Of a stretch of 64,000 nt of DNA, positions 21,478-30,045 are shown piece after piece. The first letter of the stretch is position 1. Every line of letters begins with the position of its first letter. Under the pieces are notes generated by a model. It was not told the DNA's origin. It searched no databases and worked only from the letters and a program-made list of their open reading frames with translations. The stretch is from Petroclostridium sp. X23 (GTDB lineage: Bacteria; Bacillota; Clostridia; SK-Y3), in NCBI RefSeq assembly GCF_030013905.1, contig NZ_CP124862.1, positions 62,001 to 126,000 on the forward strand, written 5' to 3'. The translations under genes were made by a program, and so were the position numbers.

Positions 21478-21701
21478 CAGCCCCTTTCTAAAATATTCTC
21501 TATTTTAGCAGGTTTGAGGGCTGTGAGGTGAAGAAAATTGTTTCCAGTTGATAAAATCAAGTTGAATCAAGGGGTTCAGCTTTGCTGAACACCAACTTTC
21601 TAATATATGAGTGAGGTGATATGATGATTGTAATTACTTAACGGATTAAACTATTAATAGGAGAAAAGAATTAATCATCAACTGTAGAGAGGAAGTGTAC
21701 A

Positions 21702-23165
21702 ATGGTCAAAGTCAAAACGTACTTAAATTACATCAATGGAGAATTTGTTAAATCAAGCAGTGGTAAAACCATTAGCTGTATTAATCCGGCGAATCAAGAG
21801 GTTGTTGGATATGTACAGCAGTCAAATGAAAATGACATTGAGAATGCTATTCAAGTAGCCGACACTGCATTTCACAACACGAACTGGAGATATAATTCCG
21901 CTTTACGCTGTAGTACATTAATGCAATATGCAAATCTTGTTGAGAACAAAAAAGAAGAACTTGCCCAGCTGCTGACAATGAATAATGGAAAAACAATCGG
22001 TGAAGCGCATGCAGAAATAAACGGTTGTATTGACGGTATACGTTATTATGCAGGTTTGTCCAGAAATGTATTCGGAAAAAGTGTAGTCCCTTCTGAAGAT
22101 TCATTAGGAGTATTAGTTCGAGAACCTGTTGGTGTTGTAGGTATTATTTCACCGTGGAACTGGCCGGCTTGGTTAATGATCCGGGGAATGCTTCCTGCTC
22201 TGGCTGCCGGGAATGCAATAGTAGTAAAACCTGCAACCTTAACAGCTGCAATATCAATGGAATTAATTGAAATTCTTTCTGAAGTAAAAGATATTCCCAA
22301 AGGCATTATTAATGTTGTCACTGGACCAGGCAGAAGTGTAGGCGATGCAATGGTTAGAAGCAAACATGTGGATATTATTAATTTTACAGGAGATGAAAGT
22401 ACTGGGGTAGCTATATCCGAGGCGGCTGCAAAAACTATTAAAAAACTTTCTTTAGAACTTGGAGGAAAATCGCCTAACGTAGTTTTTGAAGATGCTGACT
22501 TAAGTAAAGCTGTTCCAGGAGCTATATGGGCATTTCTTTTCACATCAGGACAGCTTTGTATGGCCGGAACAAGGCTTGTTGTGCAGGATACAATCTATGA
22601 TGAATTTCTAAGGACGTTAAAAGAAGAGATAGAGAAGCTTAAAGTTGGAAACGGATTAGATGCAAGCAATCATATTGGTCCGGTAGTATCGCAGACACAA
22701 CTTGATACGGTAATGGAATATATTAATATTGGTAAAAAAGAAGGTAAAGTTATAACAGGGGGTTACAGATTAACCGGCAAAGAATTTGACAATGGATTCT
22801 TTGTGGCACCAACTGTGATAGCGGAACTGGATGATAATTCAAGATTAGTTCAGGAAGAAATTTTTGGTCCTGTTTTGGTTGTGCAGAAATTCCATACGGA
22901 AGAAGAAGCAATCAAAATTGCAAACGGAACCAAATTCGGTCTAGCTGGAGCGGTATGGACTAAAGATGTCAATAGAGCTGTCCGTGTTGCAAGAGAAATT
23001 AAAGCAGGAACCGTATGGGTTAATACGTACAATAAATTCTACACAGAAGCAGAATTTGGCGGATATAAAGCAAGTGGTATCGGTAGAACTCATGGGGAAG
23101 AAGCCTTGTTAGAGTGTACAGAAATAAAACATATTAATTTTGATATTAAACCAACTTATTTTTAA
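21702..23165 (+). CDS. NAD(P)-dependent aldehyde dehydrogenase
   Basis: 487 aa, full length for the ALDH superfamily, closest in pattern to betaine-aldehyde/semialdehyde dehydrogenases. Oxyanion Asn and nucleotide-binding region SPWNWPAWLMIRGMLPALAA, general base Glu252 in LELGGK, catalytic Cys286 in SGQLCMAG, and EEIFGPVLVV near the C-terminus. It oxidises an aldehyde to its acid. ATG follows AGAGGAAG. It leads a small operon with an iron ADH and a membrane protein. A GTTCAGC/GCTGAAC hairpin lies in the 224-bp gap between it and the transposase gene. Confidence 0.93.
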   Translation: MVKVKTYLNYINGEFVKSSSGKTISCINPANQEVVGYVQQSNENDIENAIQVADTAFHNTNWRYNSALRCSTLMQYANLVENKKEELAQLLTMNNGKTIGEAHAEINGCIDGIRYYAGLSRNVFGKSVVPSEDSLGVLVREPVGVVGIISPWNWPAWLMIRGMLPALAAGNAIVVKPATLTAAISMELIEILSEVKDIPKGIINVVTGPGRSVGDAMVRSKHVDIINFTGDESTGVAISEAAAKTIKKLSLELGGKSPNVVFEDADLSKAVPGAIWAFLFTSGQLCMAGTRLVVQDTIYDEFLRTLKEEIEKLKVGNGLDASNHIGPVVSQTQLDTVMEYINIGKKEGKVITGGYRLTGKEFDNGFFVAPTVIAELDDNSRLVQEEIFGPVLVVQKFHTEEEAIKIANGTKFGLAGAVWTKDVNRAVRVAREIKAGTVWVNTYNKFYTEAEFGGYKASGIGRTHGEEALLECTEIKHINFDIKPTYF

Positions 23166-23312
23166 TTTATGCAGAAATATAACTTCTAATATTAGTAGAC
23201 ATGATCTTAGATTTTCTCTATTGAAAGCTTAGTTTTTATGGGAAACATACCTAAAAAGTGAGAAAAGTTATATATTCATATAACTTAATAAAAAATAAAG
23301 GAGGAAATTACA

Positions 23313-24497
23313 ATGTCTGATTACAAAGGGTTTAGAATTCCGAAGGATATCGTTTTTGGCTGGGGGAGTCTTGAGTATTTAAAGAGTTTGGATGGCAAGA
23401 AAGCTGTGATTGTCACTGATAAAGTGATGCAAAATCTAGGTTTTGTAGACAAAATAAAAAGTTATCTTTCCGAGGCTGGAATTGAAAGTTTTGTTTTTGA
23501 TGAAGTTGAAACGGATCCTTGTCGTCAAACAGTGAAAAAGGGTGCGGAGTTTATGCTTAAGCACCAACCGGATTTAATTATAGGTCTTGGCGGAGGATCC
23601 TGTATTGATGCTGGTAAAGGTATGTGGATATTTTATGAATATCCTGATGCAAAGTGGGATGAAATTTTTGTACCTTTTACTGGTGTACCTAAATTACGTA
23701 ATAAGGCGCATTATATTGCGATCCCCTCTACCAGCGGAACAGCTACAGAAGTTACGCTAGCTGCTGTCATAACAAATCGTGATGTTCATCCTAATACTAA
23801 AGACTTTACCCTTTCTTATGAAGTTACGCCGGATATTGCCATATGCGATCCTGAATTGCCATCAACTATGCCGCCTTCAATAACTGCAAATACAGGGTTT
23901 GATGTTCTCGTACATGCAACCGAAGCATATGTCTCGAGAAATGCTTCGGATTTGACTGACCCTATTGCTTTAAGATCGGCTTCGATGGTAATGGAATGGC
24001 TACCTAAAGCTTATGCTAACGGCGCTGATAAGGAAGCACGTGAAAAAATGCATAATGCATCTTTGATGGCAGGATTTACGTTTACTAATACGGCTCTTGG
24101 CATATGTCACAGTACGGCACATCAGATAGGTGCTGAATATAAGATCCCTCATGGACTTGCAAATGCAATTATGCTGCCTTATGTAGTGCAATATAATTTG
24201 CCTGTTGCAGCCAGTCGATATGCTGACATTGCAAGAGCATTCGGTATTGAATCAGAAACACCGATTGAGGGTGCACGTAAGTTTATTGATTGTCTTGTTG
24301 AATTAAAGAAGATATTCAATATGCCTATGTCTATAAAAGAAGCCGGTGTTGATGAAGCAGATTTCATGAAGAATTTGGATATGTTAGCTAAGAATGCTAT
24401 GGCTGACGGCAGTACACCTCCAAATCCTAGAATCCCTACAATTGATGATATTAAGAAGGTCTTTACTTGTGCATATCATGGTGTTGATGTTTTATAG
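23313..24497 (+). CDS. Iron-containing alcohol dehydrogenase (second copy)
   Basis: 394 aa, group III Fe-ADH. Features: GGGSCIDAGKGMW, STSGTATEVT, FDVLVHATEAYVS and ICHSTAHQIGAEYKIPHG with the metal-binding His residues. It differs clearly from the copy at 17540, so it is not a recent duplicate. AAAGGAGG precedes the ATG. Coupled to the aldehyde dehydrogenase, it could take an alcohol to aldehyde and then acid, or run in reverse to dispose of electrons. Confidence 0.92.
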   Translation: MSDYKGFRIPKDIVFGWGSLEYLKSLDGKKAVIVTDKVMQNLGFVDKIKSYLSEAGIESFVFDEVETDPCRQTVKKGAEFMLKHQPDLIIGLGGGSCIDAGKGMWIFYEYPDAKWDEIFVPFTGVPKLRNKAHYIAIPSTSGTATEVTLAAVITNRDVHPNTKDFTLSYEVTPDIAICDPELPSTMPPSITANTGFDVLVHATEAYVSRNASDLTDPIALRSASMVMEWLPKAYANGADKEAREKMHNASLMAGFTFTNTALGICHSTAHQIGAEYKIPHGLANAIMLPYVVQYNLPVAASRYADIARAFGIESETPIEGARKFIDCLVELKKIFNMPMSIKEAGVDEADFMKNLDMLAKNAMADGSTPPNPRIPTIDDIKKVFTCAYHGVDVL

Positions 24498-24526
24498 TAA
24501 TGCTGAGAAATGAATAATTATTTTTG

Positions 24527-24553
24527 ATGCGGAGTATTAAATATACTCCGCAT
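24527..24553 (+). terminator. Hairpin after the second ADH
   Basis: ATGCGGAGTAT pairs perfectly with ATACTCCGCAT around TAAAT, followed by TATTT. It may limit read-through into the membrane protein gene 30 bp later. Confidence 0.6.
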
Positions 24554-24585
24554 TATTTAAAAATAATACAAGGAGGAGCGTTAAT

Positions 24586-25452
24586 ATGGGAATTAGTTTG
24601 ATCATGATACTTGCATCAGCAGGAGGAGGAATCCTTGGGGCATGCTTAGGAGGACTTCCTGCTATTACGTTGTGGGGTGCTGTATTGCTGATAGCCAGTT
24701 TGGCTGGTATAGCTACCGGGAATGCTGCGATGGTTTGGGATTTTGGATTCAATCCTCTTTTTGGTGCTCAAGTCGTTTTTATTGGTGGAGCGGCAGCTGC
24801 TGCATATGCCTGGTCAAAAGGCAAGCTTGAAACCGGGTTGGATATTCTGAAGCCGTTATCAGGCTTTCAGAAAGTGGATATTCTTTTGGTTGGCGGTATT
24901 TTTGGGATTATAGGGATGATTATTGAGCGTGTTGGTACATCATTAGCAATTCCCACAGATAATGTTGCTTTATCTGTAGTGGTAGCAGGTTGGCTGTCTC
25001 GGTTAATTTTTGATAGAAATTGGCTGAAAAACAGAAGGGAAAAATTAGCAGAAAATAATAGTGGGTGGTTTCCGAAAGGTGATGAGCTGGCTACTCTGAT
25101 TGTAATGGGGGCAGGGATCGGGTTTGCCGGAGGATTAGCGAGTTATAAAATTGGCAGTCCGCTAATTCCTTTTGGTATTGCATTATTATTTATACTATAT
25201 TTGCAAATGGGATTCAAGGGATTAACATGGCATCATATCGTGCTTATCGGAGGTATCGTTGGATTGCAAGAGCAAGGAAGTATGTATGGATTGATTTGGG
25301 CTGCTATCATGGGAGTTGTAGTAGCTATTGTATGCAAATGTATTGAAAATTTAACAATCCCAGAGACTAATTCTTATATTGATCCGCCCGTTACAAGTAT
25401 TGCTATTGGCACTAGTTTAGTAATTCTTCTAACATCGATAGGAGTACTGTAA
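24586..25452 (+). CDS. Multi-pass membrane protein of unknown function
   Basis: 288 aa, ATG behind AAGGAGG. About eight or nine hydrophobic segments rich in Gly and Ala (GGGILGACLGGLPAITLWG, FIGGAAAAAYAWS, VMGAGIGFAGGLASY). It has conserved-looking charged turns FDRNWLKNRREK and GLQEQGSMYG inside the membrane part. Not a recognised transporter family. Downstream of aldehyde and alcohol dehydrogenases, it might move the alcohol, aldehyde or acid across the membrane. A terminator follows. Confidence 0.75.
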   Translation: MGISLIMILASAGGGILGACLGGLPAITLWGAVLLIASLAGIATGNAAMVWDFGFNPLFGAQVVFIGGAAAAAYAWSKGKLETGLDILKPLSGFQKVDILLVGGIFGIIGMIIERVGTSLAIPTDNVALSVVVAGWLSRLIFDRNWLKNRREKLAENNSGWFPKGDELATLIVMGAGIGFAGGLASYKIGSPLIPFGIALLFILYLQMGFKGLTWHHIVLIGGIVGLQEQGSMYGLIWAAIMGVVVAIVCKCIENLTIPETNSYIDPPVTSIAIGTSLVILLTSIGVL

Positions 25453-25502
25453 AGTTGAATCTTAACTATTCGTATATAGCAGGTAGTATTCGTTAATACA
25501 AA

Positions 25503-25546
25503 AAGAGAATTAGTCAATAAGTGGTTATTGATTAATCCTCTTTTTT
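25503..25546 (+). terminator. Terminator of the ALDH-ADH-membrane protein unit
   Basis: AAGAG plus ATTAGTCAATAA pairs with TTATTGATTAAT plus CTCTT, followed by TTTTT. Confidence 0.75.
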
Positions 25547-25623
25547 AAAGCTTTTCTTTTGTTTTTGGATTTTTGAAGATTGAAAGTTAACACGTGATTT
25601 TTTTAAAGAAATATAAAAAACGT

Positions 25624-25765
25624 TTGAAAATTTCTAATAGATATGGTATATTATTAATAGAACATAATTCGGCTATATAAAACAAATAAATATTCATCTT
25701 TATACTTTAGTAGAAGATGAATATTTATTTAACGAAATATCAAAACGCAGTACGATAATGTAGCA
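25624..25765 (+). promoter_or_regulatory. Promoter with two operator-like sites and a perfect hairpin
   Basis: TTGAAA, 17 bp, TATATT (25624-25652) is a good sigma-A promoter. Just downstream are TTCGGCTATATAAAA (25668-25682), a perfect 17-bp foldback AAATAAATATTCATCTT with its complement (25684-25730), and TACGATAATGTAGCA (25751-25765). This is the likely control region of the 26-36 kb catabolic operon. The hairpin could be a terminator/attenuator or part of the binding site. Confidence 0.5.
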
Positions 25766-25864
25766 CTAATTATTAAAGACATACAAAAAGTTCATAAAAG
25801 GTTACTGAAATAAGTATTAGCGAGTTTTTTAATCCTAGAGGTATAGCAGTGGCAAGGTATTTCT

Positions 25865-26074
25865 GTGAAAGAAGACCATCCCAATAATCAGATTCTTCGA
25901 TATTCTAGAGAAATGAGCTTAAACAGAAAGATCTTTCTAGTAAATCCCATAAATGATAAAATAGAAGTATTTAAAGTATACAAGAGTCTGTTTGATATAT
26001 TTAAATCTTTTGATTTGGTTGTAACGGCGGTAGGCTCAAAAAATGCTTTGGACTATGAAAAATTGAAGAAATAG
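25865..26074 (+). CDS. Short ORF, possible LarA-like C-terminal remnant
   Basis: 69 codons from a GTG with a poor RBS. The order ILRYSREMSLNRKIFLVNP then KSLFDIFKSFDLVVT loosely resembles the C-terminal end of LarA-family proteins (arm helix, strand, LEEAL helix). If so it is the stub of a deleted lactate-racemase-like gene. It could instead be an unrelated small protein. Confidence 0.3.
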   Translation: MKEDHPNNQILRYSREMSLNRKIFLVNPINDKIEVFKVYKSLFDIFKSFDLVVTAVGSKNALDYEKLKK

Positions 26075-26122
26075 CATTGTATAAATCCGAATAAAGAATT
26101 AATTAAAAATGGAGGGCTTGCT

Positions 26123-26923
26123 TTGATTGATATACGAAAACAGATTCTTAAATCAATAGAAAATTGCAATTATAAGGCGCAGATAGAAGTTGAAAGAAAT
26201 GGGATTCTGGCAGGCAGTGAAGAAAGTAAGATAGAGTTATCCGAGTTGAGTATGAAATATGAATTTTTTTATAAAGACGGGGAAGAGGTCAAGGCTGGAG
26301 ATACTATTTGTACCGTTTTTGGGAAAGCCGAGGAAATTATTAAAGCGGAAGAAGTAGTAATAGGAAAGATGGCAAAAGCTTCGGGCATTGCAACAGCTAC
26401 AAGGGAATCTGTACGATTGGCAAATGGAAAGTGTAAAATTGTTGCCGGAGCGTGGAAAAAAATGCCGAAAGAAATCAAACCAATGATACAAAAAGCTGTA
26501 AGAATTGGTGGAGCAAGTACAAGGTTAATAGAAGAAACTTTTATATATCTGGATAAAAATTATATCAGAATGTTTGGAAGTATAAAAAATACATTAATAG
26601 CAGTTAACAATATCTCTGGTTGGAAGAAAGTGATTCAACTAAAGGGAGAAGAAAGCAGTATTGAAGAAGAGGCCTATACAGCAATTAAATATCATGCTGA
26701 TATCATAATGGTTGATACGGGAAAAATGGAAGACATGATTGCAGCTAAAAATGTCATTAGGCAATGCGAAGTGGAAGAAAACATAAAACTGGGATTTGCG
26801 AGTGAATTGCTTATTTCGAAAATACCTGAATATGCACAGGTTGGCGTAGATTTTTTATGTTTCGGTAAACAAATCATAGATGCACCATTACTTGATATGA
26901 AACTTGATGTGAGTAAACTTTAG
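26123..26923 (+). CDS. NadC/ModD-like (QPRTase-fold) protein, second paralogue
   Basis: 266 aa from a TTG behind GGAGG. Same fold and same unusual signature as the gene at 11959: AGAWKKMPKE in place of RKTxPG, GGASTR in place of GGGxNHR, and the shared YLDKNYIRM segment. Its C-terminus (FLCFGKQIIDAPLLDMKLD) also matches. Overall identity between the two paralogues is only moderate. It starts a long operon and lies 13 bp before the MoCF-domain gene. It is probably not a true NadC; no nadA or nadB is nearby. Possible roles are a phosphoribosyl transfer to another cyclic acid, or a binding/regulatory function. Confidence 0.75.
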   Translation: MIDIRKQILKSIENCNYKAQIEVERNGILAGSEESKIELSELSMKYEFFYKDGEEVKAGDTICTVFGKAEEIIKAEEVVIGKMAKASGIATATRESVRLANGKCKIVAGAWKKMPKEIKPMIQKAVRIGGASTRLIEETFIYLDKNYIRMFGSIKNTLIAVNNISGWKKVIQLKGEESSIEEEAYTAIKYHADIIMVDTGKMEDMIAAKNVIRQCEVEENIKLGFASELLISKIPEYAQVGVDFLCFGKQIIDAPLLDMKLDVSKL

Positions 26924-26936
26924 AAGGAGAAATAAA

Positions 26937-27821
26937 ATGAGTTTGAATATGCTAAATAAAACCGAGGTATGGATAGGCCCTATAAAACTTGAGAATGCAA
27001 ATTTAACTGATATTGCAAGATTAACTGCCGAAGTATTAAGCCTGCCCAGTGATAAAGTATTAGTAGTAGATGTAAGAGAAGATCATATAAGCCTTGATAT
27101 TTTAATTGAAGAAATTGAACCGTCTGCAATCATGGGCAAAAAGAAAATTTTACTTGAAAGATTAAGCAGCATAAAAGGATGCAATGTGTTTGAAGAAACA
27201 AGAATATGTTCCCATGGCATCTTGGGTATTATTGATTTGGATGAAGCAGAAATAAAGGAATCCATGAGAATGTCGGAAGAAATGAGTGTACAAATAAAAA
27301 ATAAAGTAATTAAAAGGGTCAAGGTATTTCCGACAGGATTTGAGCTAAAGAAAGGCATGATCGAAGATACCAATTCGATTTATATAAAAGATGAATTAGA
27401 GAAGTCAGGATATAAAGTAGATATAGGTCAAGTCCTTGACGACGATGTAGATTTGATTTCCGGAAATATACGGAGAGCAGTCAATGATGGCTATGGCATC
27501 GTTATTACCACAGGAGGGGTTGGTGCTGAAGATAAAGATAAGACTGTTGAAGCCATTGGAAAGATAGATCCTGATGTAGCATCACCATATATTGTGAAAT
27601 TTGAAAAAGGAACAGGAAGACACGTCAAAGATGGGGTGAGGGTTGCGGTAGGGAAGTCAGGATTATCATATATTATTGCTTTCCCGGGTCCTAATGACGA
27701 AGTTAGATTAGCTTTAAAAGCTATAAAACCATTGCTGGAAGCAAATCAGGATAAACATGTGATAGCAAATGCAATGGCCCATGTATTAAAACATAAGATA
27801 GGAAATAAGTTCAAACATTGA
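26937..27821 (+). CDS. MoCF-domain (CinA/MoaB-like) protein
   Basis: 294 aa, ATG behind AGAAGGAG. Residues ~1-125 form an N-terminal region of unknown fold. Residues ~125-285 are a molybdopterin-binding/MoCF domain, with VFPTGFELKKGMIEDTN, DDDVDLISGNIRRAV, IVITTGGVGAEDKDKTVEA and IAFPGPNDEV, the same order as in CinA N-domains and MoaB/MogA. Related proteins adenylylate molybdopterin or cleave ADP-ribose-type pyrophosphates. It follows the QPRTase-like gene closely. It may help make the tungstopterin of the AOR at 39208 or process a nucleotide-like cofactor; this is inference. Confidence 0.75.
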   Translation: MSLNMLNKTEVWIGPIKLENANLTDIARLTAEVLSLPSDKVLVVDVREDHISLDILIEEIEPSAIMGKKKILLERLSSIKGCNVFEETRICSHGILGIIDLDEAEIKESMRMSEEMSVQIKNKVIKRVKVFPTGFELKKGMIEDTNSIYIKDELEKSGYKVDIGQVLDDDVDLISGNIRRAVNDGYGIVITTGGVGAEDKDKTVEAIGKIDPDVASPYIVKFEKGTGRHVKDGVRVAVGKSGLSYIIAFPGPNDEVRLALKAIKPLLEANQDKHVIANAMAHVLKHKIGNKFKH

Positions 27822-27840
27822 TTTCATATAGATTGATAAA

Positions 27841-27939
27841 ATGGTTAAACCGAAAATGATTGAAGATATTGTCAATCACACGATTGGAAAGGTATTTAAC
27901 TATTTTAAAATACAACATGATTTGATTAAAAGATGGTGA
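27841..27939 (+). pseudogene. C-terminal stub of a ubiX gene
   Basis: The 32 codons include KMIEDIVNHTIGKVF and HDLIKRW. These align with the C-terminus of the full UbiX at 41132 (TIEEIVNQLIARIL and HNLVKRW). No upstream UbiX sequence is present. It lies directly in front of ubiD, where a ubiX gene would be expected. Confidence 0.65.
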
Positions 27940-28017
27940 AAAAACGGACTCAACACTTTTTAACAGCGCGTTATAGGCAACAAAAAGATTTTAAAAAATA
28001 GAAGGAGGGGGATATTA

Positions 28018-29358
28018 TTGTTTACTTCATTAAGAGAATGGATTAGTTTTCTGAAAGAAAATAATATGATTTCAGAAATCAAGAAAAAAGTCTCTATCAA
28101 TTTTGAAATTGCGGGAGTCACTAAACTTTATGATGGAGAAAAAGCATGTTTATTCAATAATGTAGACGGATTTGAAATGCCTGTAATATCAAACGCCGTA
28201 TACGATAGGGAAAGCATTGCTGTATCCGTTGGGTCAAACAAAGAAAACCTGGTCAGCAAATTTTTGGATAGTATGGAGGTGCCTATAAAATGTGAAATGT
28301 CAAGTAACGTTGCTCCATTTAAACAGAATTTGTTACTAGGGGATGAGGTAGACCTTCTAAAACTTCCTATTCCTATTCATCATGAAAAGGACGGAGGCAG
28401 ATATATTACGGCAGGTTTGCTGATTGTCAAAGACATCAGCACCGGCAAGCAGAACGTATCCATTCACAGGCTGCAGGTCTTTAATAAAAATGAAATGGGT
28501 ATTTTGATATTACCCAGACATTTGTGGCACATATTTTCTAAATATGAAAAAGAACAGAAAGAACTTGATATAGCCATTTGTATTGGTAATGCGCCTGCAC
28601 TCATGTTAGCTTCACAAGCAATTACACCTTATGGTGTTGATGAACTGGAAATAGCCAATGCGCTATTAAATAACAATTTAAAGCTATCTAAGTGCGAGAC
28701 TGTAAACGTTGATGTACCGGAAAATACAGAAATTGTAATAGAAGGAAAACTGATTCCGGGCATGCGAAAAGAAGAAGGTCCTTTTGGAGAGTTCCCAAGA
28801 TATTACGGGCCGGCAGGCAATAGACCGGTAATAAAAGTGACTGCGGTCGGTTACCGGAATGATGCGCTATACCACACAATTCTTCCCGGAACAAAAGAAC
28901 ATTTACTCTTAGGAGGAATTGCAAGAGAAGCTTCTATGATCAAGACAATTTCACATACAGTTCCGTCAGTAAAAGGTGTTCATCTAACCTTTGGTTCATC
29001 CTGCAGATATCATGCAATCGTATCTATTAAAAAGGAACACGAAGGGGAAGGTAAAAATACAATTTTGGCCGCATTCTCCAACAGTCATGAAGTAAAGCAG
29101 GTGATTGTGGTAGACGATGATATAGATATTTTTGATCACGACCGCGTAGAATGGGCTGTGGCCACACGTTTTCAAGCAGGGAAGGATATGATTGTTGTGA
29201 AAGGAAGCTTAGGCTCGAAGTTAGATCCATCCTCAGATGAAGGGATATCGGATAAAGTAGGTATGGATGCTACCTTGCCAATTAAAAGAGATAATAACAA
29301 ATTTGATGTAATGACAATTCCCGGATTGGACGTAATGAAAAAAGAAGATTATATATAA
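28018..29358 (+). CDS. ubiD: UbiD-family decarboxylase
   Basis: 446 aa from a TTG behind AAGGAGGGGG. UbiD enzymes use prenylated FMN to decarboxylate aromatic, heteroaromatic or alpha,beta-unsaturated acids. Features: SLREWISFLKENN at the N-terminus, KDISTGKQNVSIHRLQV, the prFMN/Mn site EGPFGEFPRYYGPA, and VDDDIDIFDHDRVEWAVATR. Its cofactor would come from the UbiX at 41132. It is in one operon with ferredoxin/BFD, LarA-like and aldolase genes, so it is catabolic rather than for ubiquinone. Substrate not known. Confidence 0.92.
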   Translation: MFTSLREWISFLKENNMISEIKKKVSINFEIAGVTKLYDGEKACLFNNVDGFEMPVISNAVYDRESIAVSVGSNKENLVSKFLDSMEVPIKCEMSSNVAPFKQNLLLGDEVDLLKLPIPIHHEKDGGRYITAGLLIVKDISTGKQNVSIHRLQVFNKNEMGILILPRHLWHIFSKYEKEQKELDIAICIGNAPALMLASQAITPYGVDELEIANALLNNNLKLSKCETVNVDVPENTEIVIEGKLIPGMRKEEGPFGEFPRYYGPAGNRPVIKVTAVGYRNDALYHTILPGTKEHLLLGGIAREASMIKTISHTVPSVKGVHLTFGSSCRYHAIVSIKKEHEGEGKNTILAAFSNSHEVKQVIVVDDDIDIFDHDRVEWAVATRFQAGKDMIVVKGSLGSKLDPSSDEGISDKVGMDATLPIKRDNNKFDVMTIPGLDVMKKEDYI

Positions 29359-29431
29359 TCATTTATTAGAATGATAAGCCGAGTTTTCTAATTAAATATT
29401 TTATGACCAAATTATTTAAGGGGGGTTAGTG

Positions 29432-30040
29432 GTGAAGACTGTAACATGGTTAGCAGAAATAAATGAAGAAAAATGTATCGGGTGTGGAACTTGTGAAAAA
29501 GTGTGTCCTGTATATGCCATCAAGATGAAAGAAAGAAAAGCGATAGTGGATGTTAACTTATGTACCGGATGCGCAAATTGTAATCAGAGATGTCCTGTTT
29601 ATGCGATTGAATTAATTAAAAGGGACCAACCACTAAAATTAAAGGTGGATGTTTCCTCTGTGGATGCTGTGAAAGTAGATGAAATCTGCAAAAAAGCTAA
29701 ATTCAATCCCCAGCAGATTATCTGCTATTGTACTGAAACCAGGGCAGACGAGGTTGCAGCGGCAATACTTAAAGGAGCAGATACGCCCGAGAAGATTTCT
29801 CAAATGACGGGGATTAGAACAGGGTGCGGTGTAGAATGTATTCAGCCTATATTAAGACTTCTTGATGCGGCTGGGATTGTTCCTGAAAAACCGAAGGGAT
29901 GGCAGTGGTATGGAAAGACGCCAACAGTTTGGGACATCCCGGCTGATGTAAGAGAAAAGTATAATAAAAGCGGTTTCTACTTTGAGGAAGATCAAAAATT
30001 ATTGGACGAAATATCAGAAACAAGGGTGAAGAAAGGGTGA
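29432..30040 (+). CDS. Ferredoxin fused to a BFD-like [2Fe-2S] domain
   Basis: 202 aa. Residues ~10-65 carry two [4Fe-4S] motifs, CIGCGTCEKVCP and CTGCANCNQRCP. Residues ~90-140 carry a BFD-type cluster: CYC, then about 32 residues, then TGCGVEC. The tail has no clear motif. GTG start behind AAGGGGGG; GTG at 29429 is an alternative. Likely an electron carrier for a partner oxidoreductase. No such partner is adjacent; the AOR at 39208 is a candidate. The ferredoxin-BFD fusion is seen in dehydrogenase complexes of anaerobes. Confidence 0.85.
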   Translation: MKTVTWLAEINEEKCIGCGTCEKVCPVYAIKMKERKAIVDVNLCTGCANCNQRCPVYAIELIKRDQPLKLKVDVSSVDAVKVDEICKKAKFNPQQIICYCTETRADEVAAAILKGADTPEKISQMTGIRTGCGVECIQPILRLLDAAGIVPEKPKGWQWYGKTPTVWDIPADVREKYNKSGFYFEEDQKLLDEISETRVKKG

Positions 30041-30045
30041 AGAGT

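Noticed and set aside
26123-26923. Genuine NadC for NAD synthesis
   Set aside because: The RKT and NHR substrate motifs are replaced and no nadA/nadB neighbours exist, so a housekeeping NAD role is not supported.
28018-29358. UbiD as part of ubiquinone or menaquinone synthesis
   Set aside because: Its operon holds catabolic aldolase, hydratase and acetaldehyde dehydrogenase genes and no quinone genes.
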